Assembly (NCBI RefSeq): GCF_023091745.1
Contig: NC_068910.1
Location: 86,556,170 to 86,620,169 of the forward strand
Reading direction: 5' to 3'
Length of the DNA stretch: 64,000 nt
Source: Budorcas taxicolor
Taxonomy: Eukaryota; Chordata; Mammalia; Artiodactyla; Bovidae
In this document: in pieces, positions 11,281 through 22,379 of the stretch
Layout: the number at the start of each line of letters is the position of its first letter
Position numbering within the stretch: the first letter of the stretch is position 1
Program-made: the position numbers and the translations under genes
Notes under the pieces: model-generated
The model's input: the letters and a program-made list of their open reading frames with translations, nothing else
Database searches by the model: none
What the model was told of the DNA's origin: nothing

Positions 11281-11425
11281 TATTTGCATGTAAACCTTTC
11301 ATTAGCCTGCGGAGTTCCAAAAGCAGGTCATGAACTTCAGTCATCGTGGGATCCTCACAGGTGTTTCATAATGGTTTGATGAACAGATAGAGGAGGCATC
11401 CCACAGATAAGGGGCTGTAGCAATA

Positions 11426-11848
11426 GAAATGGAAAAGGCAATGGCACCCCACTCTAGTACTCTTGCCTGGAGAATCCCATGGACGGAGGAGCCTAGTAGG
11501 CTGCAGTCCATGGGGTCGCTAAGAGGCAGACATGACTGAGAGACTTCACTTTCACTTTTCACCTTCATGCACTGGAGAAGGAAATGGCAACCCACTCCAG
11601 TGTTCTTGCCTGGAGAATCCCATGGATGGTGGAGCCTAGTAGGCTACAGTCCATGGGGTCGCTAAGAGTCAGACAGGACTGAGTGACTTCACTTTCACTT
11701 TTCACTTTCATGCATTGGAAAAGGAAATGGCAATGCACTCCAGTGTTCTTGCCTGGAGAATCCCAGGGATGGGGAAGCTTGGTGGGCTGCCGTCTATGGG
11801 GTTGCACAGAGTCAGACACGACTGAAGTGACTTAGCAGCAGCAGCAGT
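11426..11848 (+). mobile_element. Bov-A SINE array of three units
   Basis: Three Bov-A monomers in the same orientation begin with TGGAAAAGG or TGGAGAAGG at 11430, 11573 and 11716, exactly 143 bp apart. Each contains the CTTGCCTGGAGAATCCCA(T/G)GG block. The first two end in ACTTCACTTTCACTTTTCA and the third in ACTTAGCAGCAGCAGCAG. Ordinary Bov-A2 has two such units, so this is a trimer. Confidence 0.92.
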
Positions 11849-11984
11849 AGAAAGCCAGAAACACTGGTCAACACACACAGTGGCACTGAGAACCTGGGCA
11901 GAGCACCTGAGAATAAGAAGAATTCTGAAACTGATAGACTGAGAAGCACAGACCTGGGAGATAGCTATCTTCCCTTTCTCTTTG

Positions 11985-12110
11985 TCTTCAAATATTTTAA
12001 TGAGATATTACCTGTATTAAACCCCCTGCTATTTCTTCCATCCAAACACCCACCAAAAGCCTGGCATATAGTAGGACGTAACATGTGTTTAATAACTGAC
12101 TGATGACCTA
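11985..12110 (+). mobile_element. Old MIR/L2 3' tail
   Basis: GCCTGGCATATAGTAGGACG followed by TGTTTAATAACTGACTGATGA is the shared MIR/L2-type 3' ending. The upstream match is weak. Confidence 0.5.
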
Positions 12111-12159
12111 GTTCTGGCTCAGTATGATCCAAGAGGCAAAGCCTAAGTCAAAAATTATA

Positions 12160-12275
12160 CAAGGACAGTCAAGTGGTTAAGATTCTGTGTTTCCACTGTC
12201 AAGGGCATGGGTTTGCTCCCCAGACAAGGAACTGAGACACCACATGCCTGTGTATGGCATGGACAAAAACTTTAA
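12160..12275 (+). mobile_element. CHR-type (tRNA-Glu derived) SINE
   Basis: CAAGTGGTTAAGATTCTGTG, then TTTCCACTGTCAAGGGCATGGG, then CCCCAGACAAGGAACTGAGA, ending in an A-rich tail. The order fits cetartiodactyl CHR SINEs. The promoter boxes are too degraded for a functional tRNA. Confidence 0.75.
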
Positions 12276-13949
12276 AAAAATTTTTATAAATCTAAAATTA
12301 CATAATTCCAAGGCCATTTAATCAGAATGACATTTAGATAGAGAGTGAATATGTATTGGCTTTCTACAGTGAGGAGACTCCTGTGGTAGCTGGTGAGCAT
12401 CAATAATAAAGGAATAAAAGAGATAAAATATGCCTTTAAACTTTGCATTGTTACAGAGGAAACAGGAAAAATTAACACAGTAAAAATGATGCAACAATAT
12501 ATACTAAGTTATTCTGACCTCAAGGATATGGAGAAATTGCCCAACTGACCTTCTGAAGTCTAGTTCAGGCCATGGCAAACAGGGTCATAGAAAGAAGAGA
12601 TATCATAGTTTCCTTCCCCAAATTCATTCAAATTTCCCTCATTGGGGAATACTCATGAAGTACAGCTCATGCAGTTATTCCAGAGACGAACTTATTTTCC
12701 ACTTTATTAAAGGGTGGTTCAATGAGAAAGCAAAGCTTAGGAATTTTGTACAATGGATGTGATAAGCAGCATACAACTCCTGTTATGGTTAATGGTTGAA
12801 TTAGAACTATGGAAAAGTCAGCCTAAAGATGAAGCCAACACAAATGAGGCGGAATCACGAAAATCACCAAGAAATGGGAGAATTCCATTTAAACTGTACC
12901 TGAAGCCTTTGGTATCTAAGTACTTCTTAATAGACTCCACTTATCTTTCAGCCGGTTCAAATTGATACCAAAGGTATCCTGGATAAATACAAAGGTATCC
13001 TGAGAGGTACAAAAAGTGTATCTATGTCCCATCTTCATCTGTCCTTCTAGTTAACTTATCATACAAGAATGTGTAGGGAACATTTTGAAGACCCCCTACC
13101 ACTGAAAATATTAAAACCATAAATGCCTCTAAGAAGAAACACAACGTATGGCAGAGATAGTAATATGGACATAGAACATAAGATATGAATACTGCTAAAA
13201 TGCAAAAAGATGAAAGTAACCAAGTTCAGATAAAACCTTAAGGAGAAAAACCACTCCTCTACAAGAATAGTCTGAGCATTGAGAGCGATCCCTGTCTGGT
13301 GATTGCTGAATAACTCAAATGCAATCATATCCGCCCTGGAGAGGACAGGAGTAATTAAGGATTAAGGAAGGCTGAATTGTTTTCTGTATTACTCAATCAG
13401 TGATCATCCCTGACAGGATAAATGTAGCATTTTTACTAAAGAATTACTTTTCATTGAAAGCAAATATGATTCACTAGCATAAATCTAAAAAAAGAAACAA
13501 CAGGTGGTGAATACAACTCAAGACATTAAATTTCCATGAGTCACTGAAGCCAGATGGCATGCATTTGAGAATTCTGAAGAAATTTAAGATCAAAGCTTTT
13601 TAAACACTAACAATATGGGCAATTTATCATATAAAACAACTGTCAGAGTTAGGGAGATTGCCAAATGTATTATATGACACTATTAGGAGAAGCACAGATT
13701 GTTCAGTCTATTCAATTAAATGCAATGAAACCTAAAAATGCATTGGCCACCATCAAGTGCCAAGCATTGTTCTAGGCACTGGACACTCACAGGTATTCAT
13801 GAGAAGGTCATGCTGTTCATAATCTCACAATGGAGAAGACTATTGCGGTGTCAGTAGTAGCCAAACATGTCAAACAAACTTAATGATTTTATAAAGAGAA
13901 CAATATTTAAAGAATTCTCTGATTTTTTTTTTTTTTTTTACATTTGAAG
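12276..13949. other. Mostly unassigned DNA
   Basis: No gene seen. A stretch at about 13745-13860 (AGTGCCAAGCATTGTTCTAGGCACTGG) resembles a common ancient MIR/L2-like motif. At 12963-13005 a short motif (CAAAGGTATCCTG) occurs twice in tandem. A poly(T) run sits at about 13922-13939. Confidence 0.45.
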
Positions 13950-14168
13950 GTGTACTGGTGAGGGCTTAGATATAGATGGTAAAGGATCTGCCTGCAATGC
14001 AGGAGAGAGACCTGGGTTCAATCCCTGGGTTGGGAAGATCCTCTGAAGAAGGGAATGGCAACCCACTCCCATATTCTTGCCTGGAAAATTCCATAGACAG
14101 AGGAGCCTGGTGGGCGACAGTCCATGGGATCACAAAGAGTTAGACCCAAATGAATGACTAACACTTTT
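13950..14168 (+). mobile_element. Bov-tA SINE
   Basis: Sense copy: GATGGTAAAGGATCTGCCTGCAATGCAGG with the tRNA-derived B-box-like GGGTTCAATCCCTGG, then GGCAACCCACTCCCATATTC and AGTCCATGGGATCACAAAGAG at the Bov-A end. The first bases of the head are degraded. Confidence 0.9.
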
Positions 14169-14247
14169 TGCTTTCAGATATAGGGAACTAAAAGCATTCT
14201 AATTAGGCTAAGAAAATAAGATTCTGGTGCTTTGACAATTGTGGGAA

Positions 14248-14368
14248 GGCAAGTCCTGGTGGTCCAGTGGTTAGAACTCTGCACTTTCACTGCCAAGGGC
14301 CCAGTTTTGATCCCTGGTCAGGGAACTAAGACCCCCACAAACTGTGATGTGGCCAAAAAACAAAAGAG
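14248..14368 (+). mobile_element. CHR-2-type SINE with target-site duplication
   Basis: GCAAGTCCTGGTGGTCCAGTGG, TTTCACTGCCAAGGGCCCAG, TTGATCCCTGGTCAGGGAACTAAG and GTGATGTGGCC in order, ending in an A-rich tail. It is flanked by AATTGTGGGAA (14237-14247) and AACTGTGGGAA (14369-14379), an 11-bp duplication with one mismatch. Confidence 0.88.
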
Positions 14369-14984
14369 AACTGTGGGAAAACTAGAGGCATAGGCCCTAC
14401 ACTGAGCTCCCAGGAAAAATACTCTGGAACTATGTTCATGGGAGACACTGCCTCTCTCTTAATCAGGAGATTGGAGAAGCAGGAGGCTGCTAGCTCCAGA
14501 GCTATCATGCCCCCTCTTCCATAACCTCTGCCAGCAAGACGAGTGTTCTCCACATTTCCTTTCAACACTGTCAGGCTGAAGATTGGACATTGGAAACTAC
14601 TACAGCTGCCACAGAAGAAACAAACGCCCAAGGTCAGACTTACCAGTGGCAACAGCTGAAGTAACAGGAGTGTGGTATTGCTGCAGGATGTCCGCCTCCA
14701 CCTTCTAAATCTCAGAAGTGGATATGTGATGGGGAGCCACAGTGAGGGCTGGGGCATGTGGATCTGGAGTAGTATTGCATTGTATTAATAGCAGACTGAT
14801 ATAAAACAGCAGGTCACATGGAAACTGGGTGAAACGGAGGCTGAGTGAGCTAACCCCTGGTCTCTGCCACAGACTGTATCATCTCCCTCACTATTTACAA
14901 TCCAGGATTTCCCAACCCACTCCCACCCACGAATCCACCCCAAAGCAACTCCTGTTCTTGTCCATCTTGCCTGATATCTTCACT
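14369..14984. other. Unassigned DNA
   Basis: Moderate GC. Open frames of 143 codons (minus, 14326-14757) and 93 codons (plus, 14829-15110) overlap the CHR SINE and the L2 respectively and show no domain, so they are not called as genes. Confidence 0.45.
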
Positions 14985-15171
14985 ATCCACCGAACTGACC
15001 GAACAAGACAAAAGCTTTGGAGTCAGCATCAGCTACTCCCTCCTTCACTGGACTATCAGTCAAATTGTCAACATATCAAGTTATTTCTATCTCAGATGCC
15101 ACAGTCTTAGTGCTGGTCCTCTTCACCTTTTAAATGGATTCTTATTAAGATTCCTTACTGGAAATCCGTGG
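14985..15171 (+). mobile_element. L2 LINE, left part (split by Bov-tA)
   Basis: CAAAAGCTTTGGAGTCAGCATC, CTCCCTCCTTCACTGGAC and ATCTCAGATGCCACAGTC follow the L2 3' region in sense orientation. The match resumes after the SINE at about 15410. Confidence 0.6.
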
Positions 15172-15407
15172 GGCTTCCCTGGTGGCTCAGATGGTGAAGA
15201 GTCTGCTTGCAATGGAGGAGGCCTGGGTTCAATCGCTGCATCAGGAAGTTCCCCTGGAGAAGGGAATGGCAACCCACTCCAGTATTCTTACCTGGAGAAT
15301 CCCATGGATGGAGGAGCCTGGCAGGCTACAGTCTATGGGGTCTTAAAGCATCCAACACAACTGCACAACGAACACACTCACACACACACACATACACACA
15401 CATATAC
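15172..15407 (+). mobile_element. Bov-tA SINE with CA-repeat tail
   Basis: GGGGCTTCCCTGGTGGCTCAG head, GGGTTCAATCGCTGC B-box-like region, then GGCAACCCACTCCAGTATTC and GAATCCCATGGATGGAGG. The tail at 15369-15407 is an imperfect CA dinucleotide repeat, probably expanded from the 3' end. Confidence 0.92.
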
Positions 15408-15409
15408 TC

Positions 15410-16067
15410 GTAGACTAAAAATCTAGCAGACTTCCCTCTCAAAGAAATTTTCCATGTCTCCTGACTTCCAGAATTATCTTTCTGAAAATCAAATTTCATC
15501 CTCTTAACCCCACGAAGAAAACCCTTCAAAGGCTCCCAATTATCTGCACAGTAATGTCTAAGCTTCTTGGCAGAGCAATCAAAATCATTCCAGATTAGAC
15601 ACAAGCCTAACTCTTTGTATCTCTCTATCCAATGCTATATCCCTTTTATCTCTGCCTAGTAATTTTGTACTTCTCACCACTCCTCAGATACACTAGATGC
15701 CGCTTTAATTTTTCCCCTACATCTGCTGTTTTGTTTTTTTTTTCCCCTATTCTGGACGTACTTTCCAACAGTTAATAAACTCCTATTCATTCTTCAAAAC
15801 CCAGTGTAAGTGTTACTTTCACAAAACCTTCCCAAGCAGAGTGCATCTTTCACTCCTCTTCACCGCTACCCTGTGGTTCTCACACTGCTATTCAAATATG
15901 TTTCATAATAGATAGATTTTTCTCACACTGCCTGTCCTCCACGAAACTGAGAATGCATTTAAGGCAAGAGCAGTCTCATTTAGACTCACATTCTTCCCCA
16001 TCCCAACTCTACCACAGAGGCTGGCATATCAAAAGACTCGATAAGTATTTGTTGAGTGACAAGAGAA
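15410..16067 (+). mobile_element. L2 LINE, right part to 3' end
   Basis: CCTTCAAAGGCTCCCAATTATC, TATTCATTCTTCAAAACCCAG, CACAAAACCTTCCCAAGCAGAG and the terminal GAGGCTGGCATATCAAAAGACTC with GTATTTGTTGAGTGA give the L2 3' end in the correct order. Confidence 0.75.
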
Positions 16068-16071
16068 ATAT

Positions 16072-16222
16072 TGTTGTTGTTCCGTCGCTAAGTCGTGTCT
16101 GACTCCATGGGGTCATGGTGTGTGACCCCATGGACTGCAGCACACCAGGCTTCCTTGTCCTCTCCTATCTCCTGGAGTTTGCTCAAGTTAATGTCCATTG
16201 AGTCAGTGATGATGCCCATTTC
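16072..16222 (-). mobile_element. BovB 3' end fragment, short
   Basis: Antisense: GTTCCGTCGCTAAGTCGTGTCTGACTC, CCCATGGACTGCAGCACACCAGGC and CTCAAGTTAATGTCCATTGAGTCAG. A small duplication repeats the GACCCCATGG context (GGGGTCATGGTGTGTGACCCCATGG). It stops after GTGATGATGCC. Confidence 0.85.
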
Positions 16223-17175
16223 CTTCTTAAAGAAAATATAAAAGCGTTTATTTAAAAAAGACTTTTTAAAATATAAGAACATTCAAAGGCTTAAAAATAT
16301 ATCAACCTATTGTGATAAAATAATGTTCCTCCTCTCTTACTTGACTCCAAGAGGAAAATGAAAAGATGTTAAGGGAATAGGTGTAATGTTCTTTTTAAGA
16401 TCTACTCAGTGTCTGAAAGATATAAACTTGGCAGCCTGACACAAAAGAGTCAGGAAGGAGTCAGGATGAATGCACAGTAGGCTCTTGCAGGCAGAATTCA
16501 CTCTCTAACAAGAGAGCCAACGGTTCGCAAAAGCTTATGTACAGCTTTCCTTGAACTCTGTATATGTTTAGACTATAGTTGCTGGATGTCTTTAGGGAAA
16601 ATTATTGATTTTCATTCAAACCCAAAAGAAAGAAAATCTGCTCAAATCCAGAGGGAACTTGTTACAGGCTCCTCTTGTAATAATTGAAATAATTATAAGA
16701 AGATTATAACCTATAAATGAGACAAGGAGGGCCATGGACCTACATTTGCTCCTCATGGGAAATACAACGATGCAGCTTGATTGAATGTTATTCTTAAAGA
16801 TGTCAGTGTTAAAGCATAGTTTCCCAAAGTATATGCTAGGGAACACTAGGGAGGGTTTGTAGTTAAGAGACTGGAAAATGAGATTAAGGTATTGTCTTTT
16901 TAGAACATCACAAAGATGATAGGCATAGGAGGCTTCTGGGAAGTCTTCTTGAAGCTGTTTTACATGTACTGTTTCTCAAATATATTCAGCTGCTCTCGTT
17001 TTCATTTAAACATCCAGTTTTGAGCAAAACTGGTGCTCAATGCTGATGTAGAGAAGGCAGAAATCAGGAAAGTTACAGTTGGTATCTCATGATAGGAATT
17101 CAATGATTAGGCTTGAGTAGCTCTCTGATTCTAAAAAAAGAAGGAACCCTACAAACTCTAGTTCCTTTAGATGAT
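16223..17175. other. Unassigned AT-rich DNA
   Basis: Nothing recognised. Confidence 0.5.
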
Positions 17176-17585
17176 CCCTTCCCAGTAGTAGCTCCCAAGC
17201 ACATATGGCCATATCCTAGTCCCTGGGGTCTGAGAATATTACCTAATATGGCAGAAGAATGAATATTGCTTTGTATGGCAAAAGAGGCAATGGAGAATCA
17301 TGGACAAGATGCTTATCCTGAATTGTAAGTATAACCACATATACCTTTATAAGATTGATACAGAGGCGAGATGTTATAAAGACAGAAGCAGAGATGGGAG
17401 TACCAAGGTAGGCACTGGAAGCTGGAAGAAGAATGGATTTTTCCCCAGAGCTCTTGCAGGGTCTGTGCCCTGAAAACACTGAATTCACACTTCTGGACTC
17501 CAGGGTGTTAAAGAATAAATTTCTGTTGTTTTAAGCCACCAAGTTTGCAGTAATTTGTTACAACAGCCACCGGAAACTAATACAC
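17176..17585 (+). mobile_element. MLT1-type LTR, sense
   Basis: Ends with AATAAATTTCTGTTGTTTTAAGCCACCAAG, then GTAATTTGTTACAACAGCC and AAACTAATACA, the MaLR LTR 3' end, including its AATAAA signal near 17513. The upstream part is degraded but continues to about 17180. Confidence 0.82.
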
Positions 17586-18480
17586 CCAGTTGAGTTACTC
17601 TCTGACTGAGGCACTAAATGATGTCCTGCCAACCTCCACAATGTTCCTGAAGGTAAGGAATCAGCTGGCCACTTCCGCCTCTGGCATCCCAATTTTGTTT
17701 CATAACCTGCCAGCTTCCCTGTTGAACATATTTATATATAATCACCCATATAATACGTTGAGGTGATGAGATTCAAAAATTTACTACCCACTGTGAATAG
17801 CATCTTGGTGTATGGAGTTTTTTTATGGCACAGTGCATTTTCATGATGAATCCATTTGTCCCCCTTTCCAACTTCTGCTTAATGCTTCTATCATTAGCTT
17901 AAATATATGTGGGAGACAATTGAACTCCACTAAAGAAGATAAAGGTCAAAGTACTGAGACCATATTCATGAGACATATAAAAGGCATCTCCTTCTGAAGT
18001 TGATGGCATCCGTGGAAAGTGCCCTGTTTAGAGCGCTGAGGTTCCTGCTGGAGGCCATAGTAGAATAGGATCTTGAGGTAAATATTCATCATTGGAGCAT
18101 TTCAAGAGGAGGACCCAGAGACAAATCATACAGAAACACAGAAATTAAACTCAGCACAGGGATGTCCCTCTTCCAGATAATAAGATAAATATTGAGGGGC
18201 CTTTAAGAGGAAAATGACCATGTCATTGGATCAACATTGCATAGTTCTGATGAGATTGGCAGAAAGGTCTTAAGGATAACACCACTGCTTATGGCTTCTT
18301 TAACATTGGCATTCCATCTGCCACCAGAAGAGTCCAATTTATAAAAAGAAAATATTATTTTACTATAAAGAAGTGGACTTTTGCAATGCATGCTTAAATA
18401 CTAAACATGTTTTTCATTAACAAGAAGAGATAATACTTCTATCACAGATGTAACATAATATTTTACATATGATATTATGA
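17586..18480. other. Unassigned DNA
   Basis: No recognised gene or repeat. Confidence 0.45.
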
Positions 18481-19577
18481 GTTCAGTTCAGTCGCTAAGT
18501 CATGTCTGACTCTTTGTGACCCCAAGAATTGTAGCTCGCCAGACCTCCCTGTCTATCGCCAACTCCCGGAGCCTACCCAAACTCATGTCCATTGATTCAT
18601 TGATGCCATCCAGCCATCTCTTCCTCGGTCGTCCCCTTCTCCTCCTGCCCTCAATCTTTCCCAGCATCATGGTCTTTTCAAATGAGTCCACTCGTCGCAT
18701 CAGGTGGCCAAAGTATTGGAGTTTCAGCTTCAACATCAGTCCTTCCAATGAACACCCAGGACTGATCTCCTTTAGAATGGACTGGTTGGATCTCCTTGCA
18801 GTCCAAGGGACTTTCAAGAGTCTTCTCCAACACTACAGTTCAAAAGCATCAATTCTTCGGTGCTCAGCTTTCTTCACAGTCCAACTCTCACACCCATACA
18901 TGACCACTGGAAAAACCATAGCCTTGACTAGACGGAACTTTGTTGGCAAAGTAATGTCTCTGCTTTTTAATATGCTATCTAGGTTGGTCATAACTTTCTT
19001 TCCAAGGAGTAAGTGTCTTAATTTCATTGCTGCAATAACCATCTGCAGTGATTTTGGAGCCCGAAAAAATAAAAGTCTGACACTGTTTCCCCATCTATTT
19101 GCCATGGAGTCATGGGACGGGATGCCATAATCTTCGTTTTCTGAATGTTGAGCTTTAAGCCAACTTTTTCACTATCCTCTTTCACTTTTAGCAAGAGGCT
19201 CTTTAGTTCTTCTTCACTTTCTGCCATAAGGGCAGTGTCATCTGCATATCTGAGGTCATGGATATTTCTCGCAGCAATCTTGATTCCAGCTTGTGCTTCA
19301 TCCAGCCTAGTGTTTCTCATGATGTACTCTGCATAGAAGTTAAATAAGCAGGATGACAATATACAGCCTTGACATATTCCTTTTCCTATGTGGAACCAGT
19401 CTGTTGTCCCATGTCCAGTTCTAACTGCTGCTTCCTGACCTGCATACAGGTTTCTCAAGAGGCAAGTCAGGTGGTCTGTATTCCCATCTCTTTCAGAATT
19501 TTCCACAGTTTATTGTGATCCACACAGTCAAAGGCTTTGGCATAGTCAATAAAGCAGAAATAGATGTTTTTCTGGAA
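18481..19577 (-). mobile_element. BovB LINE, 5'-truncated; reverse transcriptase motif YADD retained
   Basis: Antisense copy of about 1.1 kb. On the minus strand, 19024-19506 carries GHGTTDWFHIGKG, GICQGCILSSCLFNFYAEY (motif B region), RYADDTALMAESEEELKSLL (catalytic motif C intact) and LNIQKTKIM. A missing base near 19478 shifts the frame just upstream, so no continuous protein remains. 18833-19105 and 18500-18817 encode the C-terminal basic region. ATATTAT occurs on both sides (about 18472 and 19582), a possible short target duplication. The plus-strand 204-codon frame (18516-19130) is antisense shadow. Confidence 0.95.
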
Positions 19578-19945
19578 AATTATATTATAGATATATAAAT
19601 ATTATAAACAAAACTTATGAAAGTTTGGCTACTTAGCATTAAACATTACTTAAGATTCTAGGACATTTATTCTCAAGCTTTAGGCAGTAAGTCAGAAGTG
19701 AAGGGTTTCCTACCCCCAGTTTTTCCTGAGTCTGTAGGTAAAAGGAAAGTACAGGTTATGAGAAGAGTGCCATGTGCTGAGAAATGTTTTAGAATGTGTG
19801 TGTGTGTGTGTTGAATTCTAACAGTGTGGTAGTCAGCCTCCTCTCCTTTTCCCCTTTCATACATGCTACAATTTGCATTGGGAGTAAATCAGGAGACAGA
19901 ACACATATATATATATGTATGTATGTATATGTATATATATGTATA
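19578..19945. other. Unassigned DNA with TG and TATG simple repeats
   Basis: TG repeat at about 19793-19811 and TA/TATG repeats at about 19903-19945. Otherwise nothing recognised. Confidence 0.6.
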
Positions 19946-20038
19946 GGATCTTTCCAACCCAGGGATCAAACCCATGTCTCTTGTGTCTCCAGCATTGGCA
20001 GGCAGATTCTTTGCCACTAGCACCACCTGGGAAGCCCA
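19946..20038 (-). mobile_element. Bov-tA SINE, tRNA-derived head only
   Basis: GATCTTTCCAACCCAGGGATCAAACCC through CACCACCTGGGAAGCCC is the complement of the tRNA-Glu-like head. The Bov-A part is absent. TATG and TGTG repeats lie on either side. Confidence 0.88.
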
Positions 20039-20204
20039 TATGTGTGTGTATTACACAAATATGCACACACACAAACATAAAAGAGAGATTCAAACACCTG
20101 GTACCAATGTAATTGTCTTGAAAACATTTTATTACACACTCAAATGACATCTCATGAATCTTTATGCTCTTGAAAGAGATTTATAGACTTTAAAGGAATA
20201 AAAA

Positions 20205-20400
20205 TAATTGTTAACATTTAATGAGAACTTTCCGGGTGCCAGCACTGTTTCACATGCTTTATGCCTGTAATGTGTATAACTCTCACATGAACTCCACGAG
20301 ACAGACACCATGTTTCTCACTCTTTTATAGGTGAAGAAATGGAGGCCAGAAGAGTGACCACATTCCCAAAGTCACACAAGTTCAAGCATACCTATATTCA
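20205..20400 (-). mobile_element. MIR SINE, antisense
   Basis: GTTAACATTTAATGAGAACTTTCCGGGTGCCAGCACTGTTTCACATGC, then CTCACATGAACTCCACGAG, then GTGAAGAAATGGAGGCCAGAAG and AAAGTCACACAAG. The full MIR order is present and well preserved for its age. Confidence 0.88.
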
Positions 20401-21540
20401 AACAGACTATACTGCATTTTTAAACATTTGCTTTCCATATTTTCATTTGTTGAATTTTAAGCCTTTGTATATGATTTCATCATTGATGAAATTCTACACA
20501 GCTATTTTATTTTTCTGAATTATTTGAAGCCAATACTAACTAGACATATGAACTTGGATTTAGATGTCAAGTCTCTCTTTTTCAATCTACTGAGTTTGGA
20601 TTACTAAATAGAACTGTTTTGAAACTCTAAAGTCAAAGAGGATAATCGTTACATTTTCTACATTGAGCCTCCCAGAAAGTTGAAAACCAAAAAAACCCTT
20701 CATCCCCAGCAAGATGGATCATCCTAAGCAAGATACATTCTAGGATACTACAATTCGTCTTTTCTAGGTCTTTTTAGTAATCTGCTACAGAATGGGGAGC
20801 ACACTGAGCTCACAATTACAATTACAACATCATGGGGCCCAAACTGTATGGCCATAAATAGCTTTAAGACAACCCATCTTTTTCATTGGTAATAAAGAAT
20901 AGTACTTCTATTATAAGTGTAAAAACATACCCACATGAAGCTTCCCTTCACAAAATTCCTGGTCTGACTCCTGAATTTTTTCCTGATTTTTCTCTTTTAA
21001 GCGGAAATCACCTTCTACTTGAAGTCTTTTTTTTTTTTTTAATAGTTGCTTGGAGGGGGGATCTTATTTTAATGGTAGTAAAAACAGGGTTCCTTATCAA
21101 GGTAAAACTGATGTGTTAATTATATACCTCCCCTCCTCTTTACTCTACTTCTATTTCTTACTCTGTGTTTCTCTTTCAGCTTCTCTAGGCTAATTCCCTT
21201 CTTAAAGCCACTGTTGGGCTTCTCTCTCTTCACTCCTTGTCACAGCTTTAGTACAGGTTCCATAAGCATCACACCTTCTGATGGCTGCCACTTAACTTCT
21301 TTTGGAACAGGGGTGACTCTCCATCTTCAGGACCCTCACTTCCCAGAATAAGGGTACTCACTGGTTTAGGAAGGTGCCAGGTCCACACAAAGAAAAAAAG
21401 AGCAAGGAATCCAAGGCTTCCAAAAGACAGATGGCTCCCTTTCTGCCTGGAGGAGCATCTGTGTGGGAATACAAACAATGGAGATGATAATGACCCTGTC
21501 ATTAAAACCTCTGGGATTTAATCAGGAGGGAAATCGGTGA
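20401..21540. other. Unassigned DNA
   Basis: Contains a T run near 21027-21041. No gene or repeat recognised with confidence. Confidence 0.45.
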
Positions 21541-21990
21541 TAAAGCAAGCCAAATGTTAGAGGACAAAGCCCAACCTTCTCTGCCTCTGTGTACAAGTCC
21601 TTTGGGACCTGAGCCTCCCAACCTCTGAAACTTCCTCTCCAGCTAATTCTGACCTGGGTGACTGCATTCTCAAGCGTGTCAAGATCCTTCTTGCTTCTCT
21701 ACACTGATATCTAAATCTCCTTTCACCTGGAGGACCAGCCCCGCATGGTCAGCCTGGCAAGCTCCTTCTCCCCCAGTTCAGATTTAACTCTATCACTCCT
21801 TCAGGTGAGTTTTCCTTATTTACTTAAGGTAGTTCTGCACATTTTATCATTTGTCTCTTTGCTCCAAATGCATACGTAGAGGAAGGCAGGAAATATGGTC
21901 TGACTGTCTCTAGCACTTACCTGTACAGTCTGATTCCTACTAGGTACTTAATAAGGAGTAGGTGCTTGAGTGACCAGAAGCATAAAAAAG
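21541..21990 (+). mobile_element. L2 LINE 3' end
   Basis: TCCTTTGGGACCTGAGCC, CAGCTAATTCTGACC, CTCCTTCAGGTGAGTTTTCC and the terminal CTACTAGGTACTTAATAAGGAG follow L2 in sense orientation, with considerable divergence. Confidence 0.6.
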
Positions 21991-21994
21991 TAAT

Positions 21995-22114
21995 TAAGCA
22001 CTTCTGTTCTGCTATTAGACAGATCTGAGTTCACATCCAGCCCTGGTACTTACTACGCAGGTGATCTTATTAAATTTCTGTAAACTTCAGGGTTTATATA
22101 TATATATATATATA
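21995..22114 (+). mobile_element. MIR SINE fragment ending in a TA repeat
   Basis: GACAGATCTGAGTTCACATCC, AGCCCTGGTACTTACTA and GGTGATCTTATTAAATTTCTGTAAACTTCAG follow the MIR core in sense. The 22097-22114 segment is a TA dinucleotide tract. Confidence 0.75.
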
Positions 22115-22379
22115 AATATCTATCTTAGAGGCATACTGCTATGATAAAAAGTGGTATATGAGAGATGCAGTTAGACTACAAAAACAGTAATATTGTCATT
22201 ATTACTAAGAATAGCTTAAATATAATAGAGTTCAATTTCATATGTCCAAGCTGAGGATATAATGAATAGAAGAGGAATAGGTCAGATGTCAGTAAACTCC
22301 AGGAAAGTTCTGGAGGAAGGAACTTTCAAAATTTAAAGGTGTAATGAAAACAGAAGGCGTAGACTGGAGAACAAAAATA
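22115..22379. other. Unassigned flank
   Basis: The MIR match fades here. Nothing else seen. Confidence 0.3.

Noticed and set aside
11426..11848. Regularly spaced repeats as a CRISPR-like array
   Set aside because: The units are 143-bp Bov-A monomers placed end to end, without short direct repeats separated by unique spacers, and the host is a mammal.
13950..14168. tRNA-like heads of Bov-tA and CHR SINEs as tRNA genes
   Set aside because: The cloverleaf is degraded, the anticodon arm is not intact, and the sequence continues into SINE bodies. The same holds for every copy.
14326..14757. 143-codon minus-strand frame as a gene
   Set aside because: Its end lies in a CHR SINE and the rest has no recognisable domain or conserved splice signals.
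18516..19130. 204-codon plus-strand open frame, longest on that strand in the window
   Set aside because: It is antisense to BovB reverse transcriptase and C-terminal sequence. There is no start context, domain or splice evidence.
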